DNA of 64,000 nt from Sympetrum striolatum (Eukaryota; Arthropoda; Insecta; Odonata; Libellulidae), in the NCBI GenBank assembly GCA_947579665.1, contig OX388349.1:27994459-28058458 (forward strand), given 5' to 3'. The notes under the pieces were generated by a model that made no database searches, had not been told where the DNA came from, and saw only the letters and a list, made by a program, of their open reading frames with translations. Every line of letters starts with the position of its first letter. Position 1 is the first letter of the stretch. This document shows positions 23,281 through 35,500 of this stretch, piece after piece. The position numbers and the translations under genes were made by a program.

Positions 23281-26200
23281 AGACACAGGTTATTACTTAG
23301 TTTAAATACGAAGCAAAACAGGCGTAATACTGAGTTCATGGCTGGCTTGAGGTCTCGACCTATTAGAACTCGTAATATTGTTTGGCGTAATACTATTTTC
23401 AAACAAATAAAGCACTGCAAATATCTAAATTGTATCGTAAACCATGATACATGGTGGGAAAATAGTTAAAAATATTTGGCACTATAAATGGGACGATTAG
23501 AATTACTCTGAAATAATAAAAGAATTAATATTTTACGAAATCATGCCCAAAACAGCGTACATTAGATACGCTACGTATATTCCTTCAATCATGTATGTAA
23601 ACTGAACATAGTAACATCAAAAAGGTCGAACAAAGAATATCTTTAAAAATTTTCCAAAAAGCTAATCACCTAAGACAAGTAGCAATTAGAACAGACTAAA
23701 TTTTCTGCCTAAATCATTTAGTTTAGAATGAAAATTTTATAAGGACCCGAAATAAGGAAAAAAATGTGAACACGGATGTAATTGAATTGAAGCTTTAAAG
23801 AGTACTAAGTAAGTCAGTATTCCGGACTTTTTCGTTGCTTCTGAAAACCAGCGGCAGCACGGTGCGTAGAGCTGACAAAAACAGCAACTTGAAATGTCTA
23901 AACCTCTAACCTAAATGAAATAATGAGGAATGAAAACATCTGGAAATAATGAATGAAAAGGGAATGGATGATGAGAGGATGGCAATTTTAGGTGAGCCAA
24001 AATGATAGCTATTGGATAGCGAAGAAATATTGTAACTCTTTATTATAAACTACCACTCTTTGAGTTGTAAACGTCCTCTGGTGCCTACTATTATTCCAAA
24101 TAATTCCATTCTGTAGAAGCACGAACAATTTAGTAAATATTGTTCGTGCTATTTCTATACGTAACGTTGGAGATAACTGGTTGTTAAGACAAATCCCCTA
24201 TGAATTCGTTACCTTAGATTGTTTTATGAAATTAAATCTGATAATAAAGACACTGCATAATGTAAATATACAGTTTACATCGGGAAATAGCTCAAAGTCT
24301 CCTCAAAATGAATACTTGCGGTAGAAACAGTAATGCACCACCCTAAATAATCAGCTTCACAATCACCATTCTCTATTTCCTTGTAACTGATAAACAAATA
24401 AGTTATCTCCGAGTATCCTGTATTTTCAACTGAGCTTGAGGAGTAATAAATCCAAATATTTATGACATCTTTCTAATTAACATCATACCCTTTATTCCCC
24501 CAAAATATTTCTATCCTTTAAAAGAACGAACAATCTTCTAAATACTAATTACTGTATCTAACCTAGGAAACAATTCATTCTAAAGGTAATCCCCGTACGA
24601 ATTCGTTTAAGGTGTCTTAGATTGTTTTCTGGCGCACGATTCTTCGAGTGAAAAGGGAAAGGAAATTCAAACGCCCGAATCCTCTATTTTATGCGGTTGA
24701 ATTCTTTACCTGAAGACAAGGAAGGATTTGTAAGGTGGTCCTAAAGGGTTCTCTGCAGAGGAGCGGCTTTCATGAATTCTCTTTCCCTTACTAGCATGCA
24801 GGATTCTTTCTATATTACACGTTTGATGGTTGGTAAATTAAATACATAAACACTGACTCATCTAACTAGAAATAATCGCGAACTTTATTGGTTAGATTTT
24901 TCTTGTGGAGTAGCGACATGGGGGAAAGGGATGTTTTATTGAAAATAACGGAGATCGGGATGTTTCCACGAAGAATGTTTTGGGAATTAAAATATTATTT
25001 GTACAGTACATTTAGAATTCTTCCTTTTTTTGATTTTGTATTCCTTCTATCTTTCAATTGCACTTGCGGTTTTGTTGAGATTTTTCAAGCAAATTCAAGA
25101 AGGACAGTAATTCCTTGTGGTACCTCAAATGAGGCGTTTGTTTCAAAACGGAAAGGTCTATTATATAGCTGGATTGGGTTGGAAGAAGTTAATTCTTTGT
25201 AAACCAAAGGCACTTTGTCCTTAGTGAATACTATACGGGACTACATTCATTGACAAATGATAATATAGATGGCACGCGACGAAATGCGACGACGAATAAT
25301 CTTAAACAAATAATTTCAACATGAATACATAAATTGAATGGAAAGGTAAAGTCATAGAATAACAGACACTATCAATAAGAAGAATTGGAGACACTGAATT
25401 ACACTTTTTTCGGCTCTTCCAAGGCTGAATGATATGAAGTAGTAGACCTGTTTTTTCATCTAGGAAAGGAATTCCGGATTCATGAGATGGTGATCGAAGA
25501 AAGAAAGTAGTGGGTAAGAGAGTGATACGCATTAAAGTATTTCCGTAAATTTTCAAACTTATGAGAAGGAAGAGTGTCAGTAGAATCTCGGTAAGGAAAC
25601 AGGAAAATGTATCCAGGGACCTGTCGAAGCTCCGAATACTTAAGATAAATCTAATCGAAGACAAATTCCAAGAGATTCGACATATGTACTTTTGTTTTAT
25701 TTGATTTGTGTTTACTTCTGAGGCTAGAGCGTCTTTCGCATAACATTCAAATCCACAAATAGTGAACCCATAACCATCAGTACCCCAATTTTGTGGAGTT
25801 GGAATTCTCAGCGAGAACTTACAAATATACCTCTAATACAGTTGCGGAATTCACCCTAGTTAGGAGAGTCAATAATACATTTCTGCTTCAGTGAAGTATC
25901 AATTCAAACGAATCGTAAAAATTTACCACCAAGAAATTGGGAATGATGGAAGAAAAATGCCGGGCAAACAGCCGTTCGTCTTCCTAATTAAAAAGGGCAT
26001 AAACGCCGTGAAAGGGAAGTCGTGAAACGGAATGGAATGCATCGGCGGTGTTATTAAACGCAATGAGACTGTTGGGTCAACAGAAGCACCGAAAGGCACC
26101 AAAACGGCACTGCCGAGGGGCAGGTGGAGAAGTAAGGCAGTGACGTAATGTGGAATACTGCAGCCGACAATGCGACTAAGGGGACAAGTGGGGGAGGGAC

Positions 26201-26716
26201 CCAAGAATGCGTCGGAGAGGAAATGGGCTCCAACCTGATCATATTACCACGAAAATCGATTAAAGCTGAATGCACTCGGCGCAAAAAATAATTTCCTGCT
26301 AACCCAAATACACGTCGGCTTCAAAAGAAAAATGTTCATCGCTCTGGACAGCTAACACGCGAAAGAGATCGCACTTTTCCATTCGAGCACTTTATTTTTA
26401 CGGTGGGAAGTCATTCACAACCATTCTCAGAGTTTCTTTGGGAACAAATGGTTTGAGATTTACTCAGTTGGTCTTAGAATTTGGTTTACTGGAATGCCGT
26501 AGTAATTTTGTCATAAAATTTTATGTTGACCGCTTGATGGTGATGGTTCCAACCCATCAAAGTCCGTCCTCATAAAAATCTACACCGATTACATAGGGAT
26601 ATTTCGCTGTGCCATCTCCTCTCAAAATTACTACGAAGCATACTTAGTTTGATTTTGAATTTTTACGGAAACTCTTCGTGTACATAGATACGCTCACTGA
26701 CATAAGTATTTGGAAA
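23281..26716. other. non-coding stretch
   Basis: Mostly AT-rich. A hairpin with 12-base arms, AGCACGAACAAT and its complement, lies at 24118-24150. Bases 25920-26300 are GC-balanced. The longer frame at 25302-25664 (-, 120 codons) is AT-rich, without a domain, and I do not call it a gene. Confidence 0.45.
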
Positions 26717-26886
26717 TAGTTTACATTAAAAAATTCATGGTAACAAACTTTTACTAGACCACTAGTTTAATATCTGAAAAAACACGACCTAGGTTTCGTA
26801 GTAAAAGTTTGTTACCATGAATTTTTTACAAATTAAGAAATACCACAATGTTAACCCTGAGATGGTTTCGTTTAGTTTACATTAAA
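26717..26886. mobile_element. palindromic insertion with 14-bp direct repeats
   Basis: TAGTTTACATTAAA occurs at 26717-26730 and again at 26873-26886. Between the repeats is a segment with perfectly complementary 28-base arms (26728-26755 and 26800-26827; core ATTCATGGTAACAAACTTTT) around a 44-base centre. The direct repeats could be a target duplication, which would define an insertion of about 142 bp, but the palindrome overlaps the left repeat and stops short of the right one. The class is unknown. No second copy is seen in the window. Confidence 0.55.
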
Positions 26887-28664
26887 CAAAATGCATTAAA
26901 TTTCATGTGTTCACAATCTTATAAAAAAATACGGTAAATGCGATATCCTAGTCTACTTTATACAGTATTGATACCTGGAATTACTTTACCCACTTATTTG
27001 GCAATAGTAAATAAAATCCAGGGAGTAAAATATTTCGAACTTCAAAAATTCTCCATCACAACGAACATTATAATTTAATGTTCTGAGTTTGATGATTATT
27101 ATCAATATCAATGTTTTGGAAATATTATCAGGGAATCATTAAGATATAGATACGTTCACCTCTTTCTATGTTTTTGATTGGTTACCATGGAAACATCTTT
27201 CGTCCCTTTAACGCAGCAGTTGCTAAAGATGACAGCTACAAATGCATCTGATTCTACTACCGAAGTTGAGGAGTTGGCCCTGAGGATACATCCACGTCAG
27301 TTCCAGATTCGGCTCGTTCATGACTGTGAGCTCATCAAGAGATTAGTGAGTAACAATACCAAGGTCCAGATGGATTCTCTTACAATTCTTCTATACTGAA
27401 CCAGGTGAAATCAGAAATGTTCACGGAAACATTCGGATTACGTTAATTCAACTCACCGTGGTGAACAGTGTCTTTTGATTTTACTAAGTGCCATTTACCC
27501 ACCGAGAGTATTTTAGTGAAAAGTCTGCCACATTCCAACATAAGAGCATTGAAAATAGTTTAATAAATTGAAAAACTTATAATCGAATTTCGAATACAAG
27601 TATCATTGCTGTAATTAATACTATTCTAATTTTCATGGGAGTATTCAATACTCCCATGGGAGTTTGGAATAGTTTTAATCATGGCAAACTTGAAGAGTCT
27701 GAGGAATGACTGAAGAATAAAAATGGATACTACTATATTCCCTGACTAATAATTAACGGATTTATGAAGAGTTATGCAGATGTATCAAATTATTACATAA
27801 TTACAACTAAGATTTGCATCAGTGTAATTCTAGTTAACTTACTAATTGAACACAGAATCAAGGATCAAAGTATTGATTGAATTTTACTTATTTACCAACT
27901 TAACTAACAAGAAAGTTAAAAAATACGAAGACAAATATCAAAGAAAAAACAGGCGGATTTCTTTTTTAATTGAATGTATTCAACGGTACTTCCTCCTGCA
28001 GATCCGGTTCGGAATCATATCCATAGACTTGTACTCGGAAATCATTCCCTCGATAGCAAATCGTTTCCCGCAATTTTCTAGTTAATTGGGTAATACGGAG
28101 ACTATATCAAGGGGTCTCAACGTATCCGCTAATGGAACGTAAAGAATGGGATCCTCTCTATGGAAGATGTATGCAGATGGCATTTGATTCGAGCGTTAAG
28201 CTCTTCGCGCAATCCATTTGCGTTGATTTCCTTCCAAGTGAAGGAACAGGAAGCGTTTACGGGGGAGGCAGAACCTCGGGCGCCATGAGTACACGTTGTC
28301 ACAGCGGAGTCCGATTATGCGACCTCAAAGCGATTCGATTGCTGCAAGCGTTTAATGGATCTTTCTCAGAACGCCCAAGTCGATAGTAGTTGACGCGACC
28401 GGTGCACGTTCCATGCGCTCTTTGTGATGCTTTTTTCGATTGAAGGGCTTTAGGGGAAATTTCGCTGCTTGTTTCACTGCAGTGAAAGGATTTTTGTGTT
28501 GTGAAAATACGCATGTGGCTGGATTTTCAAAGCATCCTCAATGTTTTTGTCACCTTTGTTGTTCAATTGATGATGTTATGAAATCATAGAAGAGACGCTA
28601 AAATAAGTTGAACATTTCGAGATAAATCTACTTGTTCCTACTACTATAAACCGATGAAGATTTT
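26887..28664. other. non-coding stretch
   Basis: The 73-codon frame at 27178-27399 (+) is GC-balanced and contains a GTGAGT donor-like site, but no domain is recognisable. A perfect 25-bp palindrome CATGGGAGTATTCAATACTCCCATG lies at 27634-27658. Bases 28080-28450 are GC-balanced with frames on both strands that I do not call. Confidence 0.4.
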
Positions 28665-28850
28665 TTTTCATTTTCATTTGCTGTAAGATAGAGAAATAAG
28701 TACGTTCGTTTACTTTTGTCGTAGTCTTTCCCATAGTTGTGATGAGATGAGAGCTACTGGGGTATGAGTAGGCTGAATAGTGGTGCTAATTAAAGACCTC
28801 TTTAGAGCATCCTTTGCTCCTGCTAACACATTCTGATGAATGGGAATACA
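28665..28850 (+). repeat. dispersed repeat R, copy 2a (partial)
   Basis: Resembles the proximal half of repeat R: TTTACTTTTGTCGTAGTCTT, then CTACTGGGGTATGAGTAGGCTGAATAGTGGTGCTAATTAAAGACCTCT. It matches the R copies at 49985 and, on the other strand, at 55020-55160. It is followed at once by a second, longer copy, so the two form a tandem pair. Confidence 0.55.
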
Positions 28851-28854
28851 TGAA

Positions 28855-29320
28855 TTTGTCATTTTGTAGATGATAGAGAAAAATGTATCTTTTATTTACT
28901 TTTGTTGTATTCTTGATCATGGCTTTAATGATGTAAAAGCCACTTAGGTATGAGTGAATAATTGCAGTGATTGTCTCTCCTTATGGAATGCCATGAAAAG
29001 TGTTACTCATAGAGTCATTGTGCTTCACTTACACGAACATTGTTATATTTTGTTCTCACTGATTGTTGATTTTTCCTTGCTTCTTGTCATACTGTCAACT
29101 GTTTCTTGTTATATCGTGCTGTTTGCTGATATTCATTAATAAATAAGTAAATAAACATATTCTGCTTATAGCAATGAGACTTGTTGATAAAAACGAAGAC
29201 AAAATACCTCATTCCTTATCCTGCATAGTAAGCCTCGTTCTCTTCTAATTAACTCTTGTTAAATAATTTTAGAGGTTCACATCAGCCTTAGGGCTGAATA
29301 TTTTATGCTTATGATTAATC
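28855..29320 (+). repeat. dispersed repeat R, copy 2b
   Basis: The longest uninterrupted R copy. It has TTTACTTTTGTTGTATTCTTG, GGTATGAGTGAATAATTGCAG, CCTTATGGAATGCCATGAAAAGTGTTACTCATAGAGTCATTGTGCTTCACTTA, and, after an insert of about 100 bp relative to copy 3, AATACCTCATTCCTTATCCTGCATAGTAAGCCTCGTT and TTAGAGGTTC...AGGGCTGAATATTTTA. A further short distal fragment may lie at 29490-29530 (GGTCCTCGGCCTGAATACTT). No conserved reading frame is apparent. Confidence 0.65.
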
Positions 29321-30390
29321 TGTTTCGATGAATGTCAAGCTAAAACAAATTTGATTGTCCTTGACGGATTCTCTTCGCCTTTTTACTGGTAATGCGGCCT
29401 GCAGTTCTGTAAAGCTTGGACAAACATTCTTCAAAAAGGTTAAGATTTATTATCCTGAGTTAACACATGTTTACTAGGTACAATATTAGAATTTACTAGG
29501 CATTAATCGGTCCTCGGCCTGAATACTTCACAAAGAAGTTTTGCGTTCAAGTTATTGAGGAAAAGAAAGTCGAGAAAGACATTGTACACTTTTACGCCGT
29601 TAAAAAAGACCGATAGCATATTCAGCGTGCAATTGAGAATAAGGAAAACAAAAATTAAAGGTCACGGTGTCGTTGAAAGTGAAATTCGCCGGCGTCGGAG
29701 AGCCTCATTAGTTTTCTTTGGGCCCCACAAGTTTCCCTCCGTGCTCGCCATTGATGTGAGAGTCTAATGGGACACACGCGTCACCGAGGATTGCCCTCAT
29801 TTCCCCGTAAAAAGGGTCGGAGTCTGCGAGGAGGAGGTTTAATGGGTCGAGCGGAAAGAGTCGCAAGATAATGACGGATTAAATGAGTGATGCCATTCGG
29901 TTTCCCCTTAATAAAGACGACACGGAGCGCGAGATCGTACCCATTATGCAATACGGAACGCGTTTACTTTCTGCCGTGGAAAGAGGATGAAAATTACGGC
30001 GAAAGGGTATCTTTTATTTTCCGGGAAACAACCGAGGGGCATAAATCTGCGGTGCCATTTGACTGCCGCCAGCGGAAGCCTTTCCCGGTTTAATGAATTT
30101 TTATGTTTTGTTTCTAACGCGTAATTATGCCGTATATTTTTTTAACTCTATGGAATCAAAACTTATGGGCGCGTTACGCACCGCTCGTAATCAAGATAAA
30201 AAGGGGCAAGTGGTTCTGTGACGGGAATTCCGCTGAATTTGCATCTGAGAAACAATGAATGGCTAATAAACCTCGCGCTTGAGAATATTCCACTCCGCGT
30301 TTATAATGTGGGTTTTGGATGAGATACCTTCTTCAGTTGTTAAATTTTAACGGAGATGCTTCAACTATGATCATTGCTTTTGATGGTGCA
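29321..30390. other. GC-balanced, repeat-free island
   Basis: Bases 29550-30110 are notably GC-balanced and free of repeats (GAAATTCGCCGGCGTCGGAGAG; TCCGGGAAACAACCGAGGG). The frames at 29555-29767 and 29887-30093 lack domains. Candidate conserved non-coding DNA by composition; otherwise nothing is recognised. Confidence 0.3.
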
Positions 30391-30460
30391 TGAATGAATG
30401 AATTGATTCTTTATTACGGCAAAATTAGCCCCAAGTTGGACTCTCTCTTATCTTAATACA
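30391..30460 (-). mobile_element. retroelement 3' end with (ATTC)n tail
   Basis: On the minus strand: AGTCC-AACTTG-GGGCT forms a hairpin with one G-U pair (30427-30442), followed by TGCCGTAATAAAGAATC and an ATTCATTCA tail (30391-30406). It has the same order of parts as the other retroelement 3' ends in the window, but the stem sequence and the tail unit differ. The 5' limit is unknown. Confidence 0.5.
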
Positions 30461-31919
30461 TATGATAAATTTCAAAATATAATGCAACGACGACGTAGAA
30501 AGATTTGGTATGTGGTTTTAAATTTACGATTAACACTCACTATACACTTACTCTAAAAACTTGGAAAATCACAGATTACATAACGTAAAAAATGAATATC
30601 AAATTGATGCAATTCAAGGTATTTAAAGTGGCAATCTGAGTGTGATAAAATCAAAATTTAGCTTCAAAGTAACATCAATAGAAATTATACAGTCATAATT
30701 CAAGCATCACATATTCTATAGCAGCGTTTTAAATTAATGCCGGTAGTGGTAAATACAGAATTTACCCAATATGAATCGCATAAACCACATATTCAAGGCG
30801 AATTCCGCGTGTTCCGATGTAGACAGTTCCTTAAGATTCTTTTAAATGATACAATGCGTTAGATTTAGGTTGAATGTTAAATTCCAGCGAGGCATGATAA
30901 AATCCGGAAAATATAGGTACGATACATACTCAATCTATTAATTACACTTCATATGACTTTTTTCTGGGTCCATGTGCTGCTAACCTTCCACTATTGTGGT
31001 TTACACCCCAATTCCTCCGAGAGAAAGCTATAGAGATCTCAAAACAGGATGAGTATGTATTCGCTCAAAATATTTCTTCGTGCATAGAAAAAGCTCTTTA
31101 AAGTGGAAGATTTTTTCTACTATATGAGTAGTATAATGCATTCGATGTACCCCGTGCGTGCCTAGTGAGTAAATACTTCACTAATCTTACTTCAAGTGAA
31201 CCAGAAATATCCCTAAAAAGTAATTAAAAATGTTAAACGAACTTAATAAAATTGAAAAGAATAATACAAGGATCTCAAGAATTTTAAAATTCAGGTTATT
31301 TTAGTTTACGTACATTATTGAGTAGTTATAATTTACCACATTGAATTCCATTGGCTAATCGGTTTTATTTGAGTGATTCTTTAAAAGTTATCTTTGTTAA
31401 CTATTCACACATTATAAAGAAAAATAAAGTTTTCGAACGATTACGCTTCCCCCCTTAGATCCGTTCCTGCCTGAGCAATACTAATTTAAGCATTTTCATC
31501 ATTAAAACACACAGTAGTTATGAAGGTAGAGAAACGCTTGTTGATTTTGATACAAAGAAACAAATGTGATGATGGCAATATATCCGAAAATGTAGCAGCT
31601 TTGTTTTTCTTTGCATTGAATATTGTGAAATTTACAAATATTTTATCTACCTCAATTATGTCGCCCCACGAATTTCGGCCAAGAGTGACAATTTACATTC
31701 AGAAGTTATATATCTTTGCGTAAATTTAACGTGAAAGAGTTAGTTTTAAGTATGAAGTACTCTCACATAAGAAAATGATGCATAGCTGACCTTTGACTAA
31801 AGCCATGACATCTGCAGTTTCAAAATTATATTCATATCTTGGATACTGTGTACACTTCTCAAAAATAGATACCTTTTTATAACCAAAAGTAGAAAATGCT
31901 AATTTTCTCCCCAGAATTG
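30461..31919. other. AT-rich non-coding stretch
   Basis: No supported gene or repeat. Short frames at 31520-31723 and 31726-31938 are AT-driven and have no domain. Confidence 0.5.
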
Positions 31920-32530
31920 AAGTTTCAATTCTCGGCACCTACTAGGCCCCGCTTAGCTCCAAATCGAAATGTAATTAGTCGAAAATTTCGCGCGCCCCTA
32001 CAAATTCGCCTAAACTCCCAAAATCCTCCGCAATGCCTTTAATTGGGACCCCAATACCAATGGCCTCTACCAATAATTATGTTTAAAGGCAATGATTTCG
32101 AGCGGCTCCGAATTTTTAGACCTCCCGCGGCTCCGGGTAATCGGCTTTGCGGAAATACAATCACCAAAGAGGAATCCCGTTGCCATTCGGAAAATTTCGC
32201 AGATTGCGAATTAATTGCCAAGGCCGGCAAATAATCGCAATTTGTTGGTTCTTCGCAAACAAATCCCTGTGTCGTTTTCACTCGTTTGTCCGATGGGCCA
32301 ACTTGTAGGGCAAAGCCGTGGAGGAATTAAGCCGCTGCAAAGCATTACCGGAAATCACGGCATTTTGCGTGCAAAAGCTACGGAAGGGAATATGCATCGA
32401 AATGCAGGATAAATGGGATGCGAGCAGATTTCCTCCGATTTCTAATTAACCCGGAGCTAGTAAAACATATTCCTGTGGAACCTGGAAATTCGGCCGCTGA
32501 ATTAGCCGTCGCTTTGTCAAAAGAGAGGAA
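31920..32530. other. GC-balanced, repeat-free island
   Basis: Even-composition sequence with repeated AATTGC/AATTAA words and CCTCCCGCGGCTCCGGG near 32122. Overlapping frames on both strands (32039-32412) have no recognisable domain. Candidate regulatory DNA by composition only. Confidence 0.3.
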
Positions 32531-35500
32531 TCTTTACCAAAGGTGATTTCGTTTCATTTTTACGGAAATAGATGAACCGCTGATCTGTAATGCTTTGCAA
32601 ATCAGCAAAATCCCTCTAGATGACGAATTTAACTTAAGCTTATCATTTTTGTTTATTAAATGCCCGTGGCCATGTCATTATACCCGAACGAAATCGAGTA
32701 CACGATGATCAATGGAAAGCGATTAAAATACTCCGAAATTTAAGAGATGTCTAATGCGCAAGAAGTTAAGAAAAAAAATAGTAAAATACACAGCGAAAAA
32801 TTGGAGGGTTTCAAATCAGTATGAGCAAATTCTTTAGAAATGCTAAAAAATCAAAGAGCTTTATACAATGCATTTGAAAATGTCTATTGTTATGATCGCT
32901 GCACACATTATATATGAAGAAAAAAGGGAACCAACATAGGAAAAATATATTCTCTAACCTTTTTAATAGGGTTGTTTGAAAATCTTTCAACCCCTATAAG
33001 ATTTTTACTTGTTGCCAAATAACAACTATGTGTCCATAATGCCTGAAATTTTGGTGAATGCCTTTCAAAAGATGCGTAAATCGCTTTCCGAAAAGCCAAA
33101 ATATGCCAAAACTTTTCAGACTACGTACGTATTTTTTATTTGATGCCTGTAGCAATATCATCATACTTTTTTGGATCCAATTCCGTGTTGATCAACGAGA
33201 GAGGCAATGATTCTGATAATATCTGGGTGAAACACTAGTAAAAACAGATTCAAAAGACTTAAATTTTTTACTTCTAAGACCCAACGGTTCACCTTTGCCG
33301 CCACTAGAACGTAGCAACATCAAAACACACAAGTTTTCATTGCCATCAGAGTTTAAGGCTATTAAGAAATAACTCCAGATAAATGTTTAATTATGCTCAT
33401 TGTGCCCATTTATATAGAGTTGCTATTTAGAAAAATCATCAATTATTAAATATACAAAAGTTGAACAGTAAATTTTTGCTTATGTTTTGGTAGCCTACCC
33501 TACAATTACTCGGTCCAGCATGAAACATATGGGAACATCAGTTTTATACGCCGCAATGAATTAGAAGTACGGCATATTGTAAGTGAGACATTTAAATTCC
33601 CATATGGACCTAAGAGAGGAATAATGTTTTTCAATTAGCTCATGGATAGCTGATGCATGAAGTATTTCGTTGCTCTAACGGCGAATTTGGCATCAATTCA
33701 ATGTGCTAAATGTATAGAATACTGAATTGCGGACACGATTTACAGAAGGCGATATCAATTGATAAATGCCGTGGCTTCTCATTAAGCTCTGTCCAGTGTC
33801 AGTATCCGTTTACTATCGCCCTAATTAATTTTGGGGATTACCCCCACCGTGATGATTTATTATCGTCCGTATGTCACCTATCATTCATTGCATCAATTTG
33901 TTCGCTGAAAAGATAAGCAATTGGAAAAAATAAGGTAAATCATTCGCACTTCCTGTACCTTAACATTTATGGAAACCTTTATAAGCTTTGGAGAAAATAT
34001 TTAGTCCTTTCAATAGCATCATAATCATGTGCTTCATAAATATTATTAAAGAATATTTTTCATATAAAATCGAATTAACTTCAAAGACTTGCTTGATATT
34101 TTTTATCAACAATTGATTTTTCAGTGCTTATGAACTTGCTGTTGTTTAGCACTAAGTCAAGCCAATTTTTAAGAATATTTCGAACTTGCATCGAATTATC
34201 TTTAAAGATCCATCAGACTTTGTTCAAGTCAAATTTTTCTAGGGAATCCTCAAACACTTGATTGATATTTTCAGTGCGTATGTACTGGGTTTTGTTTAGT
34301 GCTAGGTTAGACATCAAGCCATTTAGCGAAAATATTGCTGCATTCCCATATTATAGAATTAACTCTCTCTGATAGTTTAAACTAAACTTTTATTAAACCA
34401 CACACCGCATAATGGGAGAGATGAATATCAAACATTATACTGACCAGTGAACCACAAAAAATCCTCAAATTTTCTTTCTTCTAGATGTTATTCCTCTGTT
34501 AGATGTTATTTCTATGCTTAAATGAAGACCTAACATTCTTAGATATAAGATTACTGCATTAATTACCGAAATTTTAATTGAAAAAAGGTTTTTCCCTTTG
34601 AGTTTAATCAAGGCTTCTTCATTGAAACGACAAAAAAAAGAAACCAAAAGCATTCATATTCGTTGGAATTCATACCGAAGCTTATCACAGCATAATAAGA
34701 TTGTATATAATAATTACTACCTGCAGTGATTTTTTTTCTCATTCCGATCTCTCTATCTATACAAGTTGGAGAATTCTCATTTTTGAAGAACTCGCTTTTC
34801 AAAATCTGTAAGATTCAGAAGGAAGAAAACGTTTCTCTGAGAAGATATAGTGTTGCGAAACATTATGTAGGTATTATTTTGAAATGGTTTTAATTAGATA
34901 ATTCCATCTCAATCGTAAAAGTTAAGAAAGATTTCATATTTTACACTGCTTCAAATACATTCACGATGCATTTGCAAATAAATAACAGATCTCATGCCTT
35001 GATCACCATTTTTGCAATTTTCACTCTAAAATTTTATTTGTTTTAGTATCAAATAGCTAAGGATGGATCCTTTGTAATAATTATAATAGTATCCTAGCTG
35101 GGAAAAGAAACTATTAGATCCGGTTTGTTAGTGAATGAATGAGCAAAAACATATTTGCTCGGACCTGAGTGAAAACCAATGAGATGAAACACGGTTCGAT
35201 GCTCTGGTTTTAATTTATGCACGCACTGAACCGCTCTTGCATTTTATTCGATTTTTCGGTCCAGATGAATTTTTTTATGTCATGCCATTCCGTGCGTTTA
35301 TCAGTGAAAGTGAAAATTCTCTTTCAAGAATTAAATCATAAATTATAAAATTTTGTGTTTGCTTTTAATTAGTTCTGATTTATTTCTACGCAGAATCGTT
35401 CCCTTTGTAAAAAATATATCTGCTCTTTGACCGTACCAATTTTCATGTATATCCGAGACTAAACGACATTTGGTAACTTTTGATCAGAACACTACGCCAC

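Noticed and set aside
25302..25664. 120-codon minus-strand frame
   Set aside because: Composition-driven: the plus strand is purine-rich here, so the minus strand is rich in Phe/Leu/Ser codons. No domain.
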